6,653 nucleotides of DNA from a bacterium (GCA_021852095.1 JAJZOC010000007.1:1-6653); one strand, 5' to 3'; counted from the stretch's first letter, positions 1 through 6,532 are shown. Translations and numbers: made by a program. Notes: generated from the sequence alone by a model not told the origin.

Positions 1-666
1 TCTTTTCTGGCGCTTAAGATTTCTTATGCCAATGCTATAGCTAAGCTTTCCGAGATTATCGGCGCAGACGGACTTAAAGTTCTTGAAGGAATAGGAATGG
101 ACACAAGAATCGGCAATAAATTTTTGGAGCCGGGGCCAGGATACGGCGGCAGCTGTTTTCCTAAAGATGTAAAAGCGCTTATTTCAATTGCTAAAGATTA
201 TGATTATGATTTCGGGCTTTTGACAGAAGCAGAACAGGTAAACTCTCAAACAAAAAGAGATATAGTCAGAAAAGTCAGAAAGAAAATCCCCGATCTAAGG
301 GGTAAAAAAGTCGGGATTTTGGGTCTTGCCTTTAAGCCAAACACGGATGACATGAGAGATGCTCCGGCAATTGATATTATTGAGCTTTTGCAAAAAGACG
401 GCGCAAAAATAAAAGCCTATGATCCGCAAGCTCAAGAAACAGCAAAGAAAGTTTTGCATGATGTTGTATACGCGAAAGATCCTTACGGCGCCGTTGACGG
501 AGCAGACATAATGATTGTTATTACGCATTGGAATGAATTTAGACAGCTTGATCTTGATAAAATAAAATCTTTGATGAAATCTCCTTTTATTGTAGACGCA
601 AGGAACATTTTTGATTCCGACAAAGCAAGGTCATTGGGTTTTAATTATAGCGGCGTTGGAAGATGA
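1..666 (+). CDS. ugd: UDP-glucose 6-dehydrogenase, C-terminal half (5' end outside window)
   Basis: Oxidises UDP-glucose to UDP-glucuronate with two NAD+ in the cytoplasm. The reading frame is open from base 1, so the gene begins upstream; 221 codons are present, about half of the usual 430-450. Visible parts are the central helical linker (SFLALKISYANAIAKL), the catalytic cysteine motif GYGGSCFPKD with the Cys codon at 154-156, and the C-terminal UDP-binding Rossmann domain opening with GKKVGILGLAFKPNTDDMRD. The end carries THWNEF and VDARNIFD, typical of the family. An internal ATG at 97 is not the start, because the family match continues upstream of it. The stop overlaps the next start (ATGA). 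UDP-GlcNAc or UDP-ManNAc dehydrogenase is the main alternative, but the UDP-glucuronate decarboxylase in the same operon favours Ugd. Confidence 0.94.
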   Translation, partial: SFLALKISYANAIAKLSEIIGADGLKVLEGIGMDTRIGNKFLEPGPGYGGSCFPKDVKALISIAKDYDYDFGLLTEAEQVNSQTKRDIVRKVRKKIPDLRGKKVGILGLAFKPNTDDMRDAPAIDIIELLQKDGAKIKAYDPQAQETAKKVLHDVVYAKDPYGAVDGADIMIVITHWNEFRQLDLDKIKSLMKSPFIVDARNIFDSDKARSLGFNYSGVGR

Positions 667-1622
667 AGAAAATTTTAATCACAGGCATATCCGGATTTGC
701 CGGATCTTATCTTGCAGAGGATCTTCTTAAAAACTCAGATAACAGCATAAGCGGCACGTATTTAACAGAGGACAGCTTACGTAATATAGATACTATAAGG
801 GATAGATTAATTCTTAAAAAGGTAAACCTTTTAGATAAAGATGCTGTTTTTGAGTTAATTCAAGAGAGCAAACCCGATTTTGTTTTTCATTTAGCCGCAT
901 TAAGTTCGCCATCATATAGCTTTAGTAATCCTTCGGAAGTAATTACCAATAATATAAACGCGGAGATTAATCTTCTTGAGGCTTTAAAACAGACAGGTTT
1001 AATAGAGACCGGAATTTTAATTGTTTCATCTGCAGATATCTACGGGATGGTTACTGAAAGTGAATTGCCTATTACCGAGAAATCGGAATTAAAACCGGCC
1101 AATCCCTATTCCGTGTCTAAACTATCCCAGGATTTTTTGGGACTTTCATACTTTTTATCTTACGGCATGAAAATAATAAGAGTTAGACCGTTTAATCACA
1201 TAGGACCAAGACAATCTCCGAGCTTTGTGGTTTCTGCAATTTGTAAAAAAATAGCCGAGATAGAACAGAAAAAAATAGAACCTATACTTTACGTTGGAAA
1301 TACTAATGCCAAAAGAGATTTTACCGATGTTCGGGATATGGTTAGGGCATACGGTTTAATCATGGAAAAAGGAAAAATCGGCGATGTTTACAACATAGGC
1401 TCGGATAAATCATATAAGATTTCCGATATTGTAAATATGTTAGTATCATTTTCTGGAAAGTCAATTGTTATAAAGACGGATCCTAAACTTTTAAGACCGG
1501 CTGACTCTCCAGAGCTTTTGGGAGACAGCCGGAAAATGAAAGATTTAACTGCCTGGAAACCGGAGATACCCATTGAAAAAAGTCTTAAAGATACTCTGGA
1601 TTATTGGAGAAAAATCGTATAA
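663..1622 (+). CDS. rmd: GDP-4-dehydro-6-deoxy-D-mannose reductase (Rmd-type SDR)
   Basis: Extended short-chain dehydrogenase of 319 residues that should reduce the Gmd product GDP-4-keto-6-deoxymannose to GDP-D-rhamnose. Visible are the nucleotide-binding G8-I-S-G11-F-A-G14, the HLAALSS stretch at 76-82, the catalytic SSADIYG at 122-128, Y149-x3-K153, and RPFNHIGPRQSPSFV at 175-189. The last is the signature that sets Rmd apart from the fucose-pathway epimerase/reductase Fcl/WcaG. DFTDVRD follows at 219-225. The start overlaps the ugd stop by four bases, so translational coupling is likely. The order rmd-gmd recalls the Pseudomonas D-rhamnose locus. A GDP-6-deoxy-D-talose-forming reductase differs only in stereochemistry and cannot be excluded from sequence. 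Confidence 0.85.
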   Translation: MKKILITGISGFAGSYLAEDLLKNSDNSISGTYLTEDSLRNIDTIRDRLILKKVNLLDKDAVFELIQESKPDFVFHLAALSSPSYSFSNPSEVITNNINAEINLLEALKQTGLIETGILIVSSADIYGMVTESELPITEKSELKPANPYSVSKLSQDFLGLSYFLSYGMKIIRVRPFNHIGPRQSPSFVVSAICKKIAEIEQKKIEPILYVGNTNAKRDFTDVRDMVRAYGLIMEKGKIGDVYNIGSDKSYKISDIVNMLVSFSGKSIVIKTDPKLLRPADSPELLGDSRKMKDLTAWKPEIPIEKSLKDTLDYWRKIV

Positions 1623-1631
1623 AATATATTT

Positions 1632-2600
1632 ATGAAGAAAGCCTTAATTACAGGCGTTACGGGACAAGACGGTTCGTATTTGGCAGAGCTTCTTTTATCA
1701 AAAGGCTATAAAGTATACGGACTAACCAGAAGAACAAGCACTGTTAACAATGAAAGAATAAAGCATATCGAAGACAAGATAGAACTTATACAAGGTGATT
1801 TATTAGATCAAAGTTCTTTGTCGTCCGCTCTCTTGGAAACAGAACCGGATGAAGTATACAATTTAGCCGCGCAGTCATTTGTAAAAACATCATGGAATCA
1901 ACCGGTTTTAACAGGAGAATTTACGGCATTAGGGGTTACAAGAATGCTCGAGGCAATAAGAGCTGTTAATCGTAAAATCAGATTTTATCAGGCTTCCAGT
2001 TCGGAAATGTTTGGCAAGGTTACAGAAACTCCGCAAAAAGAAACTACCCGTTTTTACCCGAGAAGTCCTTATGGTGTTGCGAAAGTTTATGGACATTATA
2101 TAACTGTTAATTACAGAGAAAGCTATAATTTATTTGCGTGTTCAGGAATTCTTTTTAACCATGAATCGCCCAGGCGGGGACTTGAATTTGTTACCAGAAA
2201 AATCAGTCATGCCGCGGCAATGATCAGTCTTGGCAGACAGAAAAAATTAGAACTTGGTTCTCTTGAGCCGAAAAGAGATTGGGGATTCGCCGGCGATTAT
2301 GTAGAAGCTATGTGGCTTATGCTTCAACAGGAAAAGCCTGATGATTATGTAATTGCAACCGGAGAAAATCACTCTGTTAAAGAATTTGTTGAACTTGCAT
2401 TTGGCGAAATTGGCATAAAAAATTGGGAAAAGTATGTTGCAAGCGGTAAAAAGGAACATATGAGGCCTGCGGAGGTTGATTATTTGGTGGGAGATGCCAG
2501 CAAGGCTAGAAAAGTTTTGGGCTGGTGCCCGAAGACGAGCTTTAAAGAGCTGGTGCAAATGATGGTAAAGGCAGATTTGGAACTTTTGAAAAATTCATAA
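1632..2600 (+). CDS. gmd: GDP-mannose 4,6-dehydratase
   Basis: Converts GDP-D-mannose to GDP-4-keto-6-deoxy-D-mannose, the precursor of GDP-D-rhamnose (or of GDP-L-fucose in other pathways). At 322 residues it matches the short bacterial form of the family. Visible are G8-V-T-G11-Q-D-G14, YNLAAQSFV at 76-84, the catalytic segment ASSSEMFG at 121-128, Y147-x3-K151 (YGVAK), the substrate-site segment FNHESPRRG at 175-183 with EFVTRKI following, and [18 protein letters not shown] at 211-228. [12 protein letters not shown] at 277-288 and LGWCPKTSF at 296-304 are the usual C-terminal marks. The ATG lies 9 bases after the rmd stop. No Shine-Dalgarno sequence is present; the gap is A/T only. Confidence 0.96.
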   Translation: MKKALITGVTGQDGSYLAELLLSKGYKVYGLTRRTSTVNNERIKHIEDKIELIQGDLLDQSSLSSALLETEPDEVYNLAAQSFVKTSWNQPVLTGEFTALGVTRMLEAIRAVNRKIRFYQASSSEMFGKVTETPQKETTRFYPRSPYGVAKVYGHYITVNYRESYNLFACSGILFNHESPRRGLEFVTRKISHAAAMISLGRQKKLELGSLEPKRDWGFAGDYVEAMWLMLQQEKPDDYVIATGENHSVKEFVELAFGEIGIKNWEKYVASGKKEHMRPAEVDYLVGDASKARKVLGWCPKTSFKELVQMMVKADLELLKNS

Positions 2601-2603
2601 TGT

Positions 2604-3563
2604 ATGCAAACTGTTTTAGTTGCCGGAGGTGCAGGTTTTATAGGTTCTCATTTATGCAAGGCATTAGCGGAAGACTATAATATTATCTGCGTAGATAATC
2701 TTATAACAGGAGACAAAAAGAACATCGAAGAGTTATTGTCAAATCATAACTTTCAATTTATAGAAGAAGACATAACAAAACTAAATTCAGAATTCAGAAT
2801 TCAGAATTCAAAATTAGATTACATTTTTCATTTGGCAAGTCCTGCTTCTCCCAATGCAAAAAGCCCGAGAAGTTACATAAATTATCCCATAGAGACTCTG
2901 CTTGTTAATTCTGTCGGAACTTATAATCTTTTGGAACTTGCTCAAAAAACAAAGGCAAGGTTTTTATACGCTTCATCATCCGAAGTATACGGCGATCCAT
3001 CCATATCTCCTCAAAGAGAAGATTATTTTGGCAATGTAAATCCGAATGGGCCAAGATCCGTATATGATGAAGCAAAACGTTTTGGCGAAGCAATGGTTAT
3101 GGCATTTGTTAGGAAATTTAATCTGGACGCTAGAATCGTTCGCATTTTTAATACTTATGGTCCCAGTATGCAAAAAGACGACGGACGGGTTATTTCTAAT
3201 TTTATTAATCAGGCGTTGGAAGGCAGGCAAATTACAATATACGGAGACGGAAGTCAGACAAGGAGTTTTTGTTATATAGACGATATGGTTTTGGGTCTTA
3301 AAAAAGCTATCTTTAAAGAAGGATTAAAAGGAGAAGTGGTAAATCTTGGTAATCCAAGCGAAAAGACAATAAAAGAAACTGCTTTAATGGTTAAGGATAT
3401 GCTTAAGTCGGCTTCGGAAATTGTTTATCATGAGCTTCCGGAAGATGATCCGAAACGGAGAAACCCCGACATAGAAAAAGCAAAAAGACTTTTGGATTGG
3501 GAACCTCAAGTGTCATTTGATAAAGGATTGGCAGAAACTATTTCTTATTTTAAATCGTTATGA
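2604..3563 (+). CDS. uxs: UDP-glucuronate decarboxylase (UDP-xylose synthase)
   Basis: Extended SDR that oxidatively decarboxylates UDP-glucuronate and re-reduces the intermediate to UDP-xylose; it uses the product of the first gene. Of 319 residues, visible marks are GGAGFIGSH at 8-16, HLASPASP at 76-83, PIETLLVNSVGTYNLLELA at 95-113, SSSEVYGDP at 124-132 with catalytic E127, Y154-D-E-A-K158, RIFNTYGPSM at 180-189, DDGRV at 192-196 and QTRSFCYIDD at 218-227. These are the diagnostic UXS blocks rather than those of dTDP-glucose dehydratase. Residues 61-70 (NSEFRIQNSK) come from a 7-base tandem repeat and sit in the variable loop before the HLAS strand. The start is 3 bases after the gmd stop, with no Shine-Dalgarno sequence. 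An ATG at 2600 is in another frame and leads nowhere. Confidence 0.93.
   Translation: MQTVLVAGGAGFIGSHLCKALAEDYNIICVDNLITGDKKNIEELLSNHNFQFIEEDITKLNSEFRIQNSKLDYIFHLASPASPNAKSPRSYINYPIETLLVNSVGTYNLLELAQKTKARFLYASSSEVYGDPSISPQREDYFGNVNPNGPRSVYDEAKRFGEAMVMAFVRKFNLDARIVRIFNTYGPSMQKDDGRVISNFINQALEGRQITIYGDGSQTRSFCYIDDMVLGLKKAIFKEGLKGEVVNLGNPSEKTIKETALMVKDMLKSASEIVYHELPEDDPKRRNPDIEKAKRLLDWEPQVSFDKGLAETISYFKSL
2785..2812 (+). repeat. Heptanucleotide tandem repeat inside the UDP-xylose synthase gene
   Basis: Three perfect copies of ATTCAGA (2785-2791, 2792-2798, 2799-2805) and a fourth with one change, ATTCAAA (2806-2812), followed by a degenerate fifth. They encode residues 61-70 (NSEFRIQNSK), a polar loop insert. 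Three units make 21 bases, so only steps of three units keep the frame. Confidence 0.95.
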
Positions 3564-4684
3564 AAAAAGCAGTCATAATAATTCCAACCTATAACGAAAA
3601 AGGCAACATCGAGCGCTTAATAAAAATTCTTGAAAACGAGGTGTTTCCAAAGATCAAAAACTACGAGATGCAAATTTTAATTGCAGATGATAATTCTCCG
3701 GACGGTACAGGGAAGCTCGTAAAAGATCTTATGAAGCAATATAAAAATCTTTACATTAACCAGGGGGAAAAACAGGGTCTTGGCGCAGCTTATATACGGG
3801 CAATGACTTACTCAATAGAAAAACTTGATGCAGAGGTTATGTTTGAGATGGATGCGGATTTTTTCCATGATCCATACAGAATTCCCGCATTTTTAAAAAA
3901 GATAGACGCAGGATATGATTTTGTGGTGGGCACACGTTATAGCGAAGGAGGCTCAATCCCTAAAAATTGGGCATTCAACAGAAAGTTTTTGTCGGTTCTT
4001 GGTAATTTTATAATAAGACTCGTTTTTACACGTCCTGGTATTCATGATTGGACAGGCGGATATAGAGCTATCAGAAAAGAAGTTTTTTTGAAAGAAAAGG
4101 ACAAGCTCAATGTATTTAAAGGATATCGTTTCCAAGTGGGATTTTTACATAAGGCCGTGCAAGACGGATTTAAAATAGCAGAAGTTCCTTTTGTTGCGGT
4201 AGACAGAACAATGGGAAGATCTAAAATGGCACGAGGAGATACGATTGTAGATACATTGGAATATGTCTTTTACGCACGATTTTTAGAACTTGAGCGATTT
4301 TTTAAGTTCTTAATAGTTGGAGGATTTGGTTTTATAATTAATGCTCTTGTCTTAAGGATTTTGGTAGCGGTATTTCATTGGGATCCGTCTCCTGCTAATC
4401 TTATCGGAGCGGCTCTTGCCATATTTTCAAACTATAACTTAAATAATATCTGGACATTTGCAGAACATAGAATACGAACGGTTTCCTCTTATCTTTATAA
4501 AATGCTCCAGTTTTATGCGACTTCCGCTTTCGGAGTAATAGTTATTCAAACGGGCGTTATTTTTCTAGGCGACCATTTTTTCGGGAAAAAATTTTATTTT
4601 ATCTACTTTCTTATAGGTACGGCTTTTCTGTTAGTCTGGAATTTTATTATGTATAGTTTGGTAATTTGGAAAAAGCCCCGATGA
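3560..4684 (+). CDS. Polyprenyl-phosphate mannose (hexose) synthase, GT2 domain fused to GtrA membrane domain
   Basis: Probably transfers mannose from GDP-mannose to polyprenyl phosphate at the cytoplasmic face of the membrane. Residues 1 to about 240 form a DPM1-like GT2 domain: IPTYNE 8-13, ADDNSPDGT 42-50, the metal-binding DAD 98-100, VGTRY 123-127, DWTGGYRAI 163-171, GYRFQVGFLHKA 188-199 and the acceptor-loop segment VDRTMGRSKM 214-223. Residues 247-372 form a GtrA-like domain with about four membrane helices, beginning FFKFLIVGGFGFIINALV and including NYNLNNIWTF at 291-300. This matches the 'type III' DPM synthases with membrane domains known from archaea and many bacteria. It overlaps the uxs stop by ATGA and is followed by a PMT-like transferase that could use its product. 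Glucose instead of mannose is possible; the donor sugar cannot be read from motifs. Confidence 0.88.
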   Translation: MKKAVIIIPTYNEKGNIERLIKILENEVFPKIKNYEMQILIADDNSPDGTGKLVKDLMKQYKNLYINQGEKQGLGAAYIRAMTYSIEKLDAEVMFEMDADFFHDPYRIPAFLKKIDAGYDFVVGTRYSEGGSIPKNWAFNRKFLSVLGNFIIRLVFTRPGIHDWTGGYRAIRKEVFLKEKDKLNVFKGYRFQVGFLHKAVQDGFKIAEVPFVAVDRTMGRSKMARGDTIVDTLEYVFYARFLELERFFKFLIVGGFGFIINALVLRILVAVFHWDPSPANLIGAALAIFSNYNLNNIWTFAEHRIRTVSSYLYKMLQFYATSAFGVIVIQTGVIFLGDHFFGKKFYFIYFLIGTAFLLVWNFIMYSLVIWKKPR

Positions 4685-6270
4685 AGAAAAATTTTAAATT
4701 TTCAATTTTCAATTTTCAATTATTTTTAATCACTGCTATTTTGATTCTTGCCGCATTTCTAAGGCTTTACAGAATCCAAGACTATATGACTTTTTTGGGA
4801 GATGAAGGCCGCGATGTTTTAGTTGTCTATAACATTCTTCATGGTCATTTTACTCTTCTTGGTCCGACGGCATCGGTTGGAGGATTCTTCTTAGGCCCTA
4901 TTTATTATTATTTTATGACCCCTTTTCTTTTCCTTTTTGGCTACAATCCGGTTGGTCCGGCTGTTATGGTGGCTTTGTTTGGCATAGCAACGGTTTGGTT
5001 AGTATATAAAGTTGGAACTGAATTCTTCGGAAAAAGGGGAGGCATTATAGCATCTTTTCTTTATAGTATATCTCCTATGGTTATTGTTCATTCCAGATTT
5101 TCCTGGAACCCAAACCTTGTACCGTTTTTTTCTCTTCTTTGCTTATATTTAATCTATAAAGCTCGTCTTGGGAAAATTTTTCTGCTCTCTGGATTCTTGT
5201 TCGGGATACTTATGCAGCTTCATTATCTGTCGGTATTTTTAGGCGTGATAATTGTTTTATATATGTTATTTGCTGAATTTTTACAAGCGGAGGGTTTTAC
5301 AATAAAGGTTAAGAATCTATTGCAAAAATATCTGCTATTTCTGGGAGGGTTTATTATTGGCTGGTCGCCTTTTTTGGCATTTGAAGTTAGGCATGGATTT
5401 TTAAATATCCGAAACATCTTTTATTTCGTGTTTCATTCAGGAGACACAGGGGGAAACGGAAGATTTTTGCAAATAATATCCGATGTGTTCTTCAGGTTAT
5501 TTGCCAGACTTCTGACTAATTTTCCTTCTTCGGAACAAATATCAGCCGGAATTTATAAGAATGTTTCTCTGTGGCATGCCGCTACGCTTTTATTAGCCAT
5601 AGTGAGTATTTTAATTCTGGTATATAAGGCCGTAAAGTCTTTCCATAGTGATAAAAAAGTTTTTAAACAAATAAGTCTTCTGTTGTTTTGGCTCTTTTTT
5701 GGAGTTTTGCTTTTTGGTTTCTACAAAAAACCTATTTATGATTATTACTTTGAATTTATGTTTCCTCTGCCGTTTTTGATTGTAGGCGGAGCCATCAGCG
5801 AGGTGCAGAAAGCAGTTGGAAAATATTCAAAAGCGGTAAGGCTTACGTCGTTAGCTGTAATTGCGGTTATTATACTATCTCTTACATGGATTAATATTAA
5901 GAGCGCGCCGTTTTTGTCCGAACCCAACAGACAGCTTTATCAGATGGAAACAATATCTAAATTTGTCTTTAATAAAACAGAAGGCAAGCCGTTTAATTTT
6001 GCTTTGATAACCGGCAGTAATTCAGATTTTGCCTATCGTTACTTTTTTACCCTTTGGGGCAGGCCTCCTGTAACAATCGAGAACTTTGCGCAAGATCCAA
6101 ACAGAAAAACAGTAACGAACCAATTATTAGTTGTTTGCGAAAGTCTTCCCTGCCATCCTTTGGGAAATTCTTTGTGGGAGATTGCAGGCTTTGGCAGGGC
6201 AGAGATTGTTGGGGAATGGAATGTTTCAGTCGTCAAGGTCTATAAGCTTATCCACTATCAAGGTAAATAA
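4681..6270 (+). CDS. PMT/ArnT-like polytopic membrane glycosyltransferase (GT39/GT83 type)
   Basis: Likely a GT-C enzyme that takes a sugar from a polyprenyl-phosphate carrier and adds it to a protein or glycan on the outer face of the membrane. It has 529 residues. Helix 1 is near 13-27, and the first outer loop carries GDEGRD at 40-45 with the acidic D41-E42 pair expected in PMT/ArnT enzymes. About ten more hydrophobic stretches run to about residue 403, followed by a soluble C-terminal part of about 125 residues. SPMVIVHSRFSWNPN at 131-145 is typical of this family in Patescibacteria, as I recall it. I chose ATG 4681 because it overlaps the previous stop as ATGA, as at two other junctions; an in-frame ATG at 4666 would add only MEKAP. 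Codons right after the start come from a heptanucleotide repeat. Acceptor and sugar are unknown. Confidence 0.82.
   Translation: MKKNFKFSIFNFQLFLITAILILAAFLRLYRIQDYMTFLGDEGRDVLVVYNILHGHFTLLGPTASVGGFFLGPIYYYFMTPFLFLFGYNPVGPAVMVALFGIATVWLVYKVGTEFFGKRGGIIASFLYSISPMVIVHSRFSWNPNLVPFFSLLCLYLIYKARLGKIFLLSGFLFGILMQLHYLSVFLGVIIVLYMLFAEFLQAEGFTIKVKNLLQKYLLFLGGFIIGWSPFLAFEVRHGFLNIRNIFYFVFHSGDTGGNGRFLQIISDVFFRLFARLLTNFPSSEQISAGIYKNVSLWHAATLLLAIVSILILVYKAVKSFHSDKKVFKQISLLLFWLFFGVLLFGFYKKPIYDYYFEFMFPLPFLIVGGAISEVQKAVGKYSKAVRLTSLAVIAVIILSLTWINIKSAPFLSEPNRQLYQMETISKFVFNKTEGKPFNFALITGSNSDFAYRYFFTLWGRPPVTIENFAQDPNRKTVTNQLLVVCESLPCHPLGNSLWEIAGFGRAEIVGEWNVSVVKVYKLIHYQGK
4694..4721 (+). repeat. Heptanucleotide tandem repeat just after the start of the membrane glycosyltransferase
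   Basis: Three perfect copies of TTCAATT (4701-4707, 4708-4714, 4715-4721), preceded by a variant TTAAATT (4694-4700). They encode residues 5-14 (FKFSIFNFQL), directly before the first membrane helix. Any change of one or two units would shift the frame between the start codon and the rest of the gene. Confidence 0.93.
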
Positions 6271-6313
6271 TCTCTATTGCCGTTTTAAGTTACGATTAGC
6301 TTGATTTGGCGAC

Positions 6314-6340
6314 CCGTTCACCGTTAATAACCGTTAACCG
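6314..6340. repeat. Degenerate CCGTTAA heptad repeats
   Basis: CCGTTCA (6314-6320) and CCGTTAA (6321-6327) are adjacent. After a TAA insert comes CCGTTAA (6331-6337), then the first bases of another unit, CCG. A separate CCGTT lies at 6280-6284. This is the third 7-base repeat family in the window. Its role is unknown: decayed tandem repeat or clustered protein-binding sites. Confidence 0.75.
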
Positions 6341-6397
6341 CTTGCTTTTTCAGTATTTATCTTCTATACCACTCCGCTTTGAATTTGCAACTTTTTG

Positions 6398-6427
6398 GTC
6401 GCACGCCGCCATAGCTATGTTAGCGAC
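6398..6427. repeat. Palindrome within an inverted repeat
   Basis: CATAGCTATG at 6410-6419 is a perfect 10-base palindrome. It is flanked by GTCGC (6398-6402) and GCGAC (6423-6427), which can pair with each other. ACGCC (6403-6407) and GGCGT (6430-6434) offer an alternative pairing. It could be a structured RNA element, a binding site or a mobile-element remnant. Confidence 0.6.
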
Positions 6428-6439
6428 GGGGCGTATATA

Positions 6440-6515
6440 CCTACCGAAGCTTTCAAAATTGGAATTAGATTGATTTTTCAATCTAAAATAGACATAAATC
6501 CAAAGCTACGTTAGG
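6440..6515. repeat. Nested, nearly co-axial inverted repeats (long imperfect hairpin)
   Basis: The outer arms 6440-6453 and 6502-6515 pair at 12 of 14 positions. The inner arms TTAGATTGA (6465-6473) and TCAATCTAA (6478-6486) pair at 9 of 9 around a TTTT loop. The two centres differ by only 2 bases, so the whole stretch can fold into one interrupted cruciform or hairpin. No T run follows on either strand, so it is not a standard terminator. Confidence 0.75.
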
Positions 6516-6532
6516 CATTGTATATGAGTATA

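Noticed and set aside
97..99. ATG 97 as the start of a short UDP-glucose dehydrogenase
   Set aside because: The open frame and family-like sequence continue to base 1, so the gene is cut by the window edge rather than truncated.
1573..1631. Internal promoter before gmd (TTGAAA near 1573 and TATAAA near 1618)
   Set aside because: The spacing is about 39 bases, far from 17, and AT-rich gaps produce TATAAA-like strings by chance.
2600..2602. ATG overlapping the gmd stop as start of the next gene
   Set aside because: It is out of frame with the UDP-xylose synthase; ATG 2604 gives the nucleotide-binding motif at the expected distance.
2785..2812. CRISPR or iteron array
   Set aside because: Units of 7 bases are directly adjacent without spacers and lie inside a coding region, so neither CRISPR nor a replication iteron array fits.
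295..3230. Minus-strand open frames opposite ugd, rmd, gmd and uxs
   Set aside because: They lie wholly opposite strongly recognised genes, have no family features and no start context. They are shadows.
4666..4680. Upstream ATG at 4666 as start of the membrane glycosyltransferase
   Set aside because: It would add only MEKAP and a longer overlap. ATG 4681 gives the ATGA overlap seen at two other junctions and a normal N-terminus.
6465..6486. Inner hairpin as a Rho-independent terminator for the operon
   Set aside because: The stem is AT-rich with two G-C pairs and is followed by AAAATAG on the plus strand, not a T run. The minus strand also lacks a T run directly after it.
6510..6516. GTTAGGC as an integron attC core site
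   Set aside because: It fits GTTRRRY, but the partner (ACCTACC) breaks RYYYAAC, the arms pair without the R/L box spacers of attC sites, and no cassette-like gene or integrase is present. Kept only as a possibility within the dyad finding.
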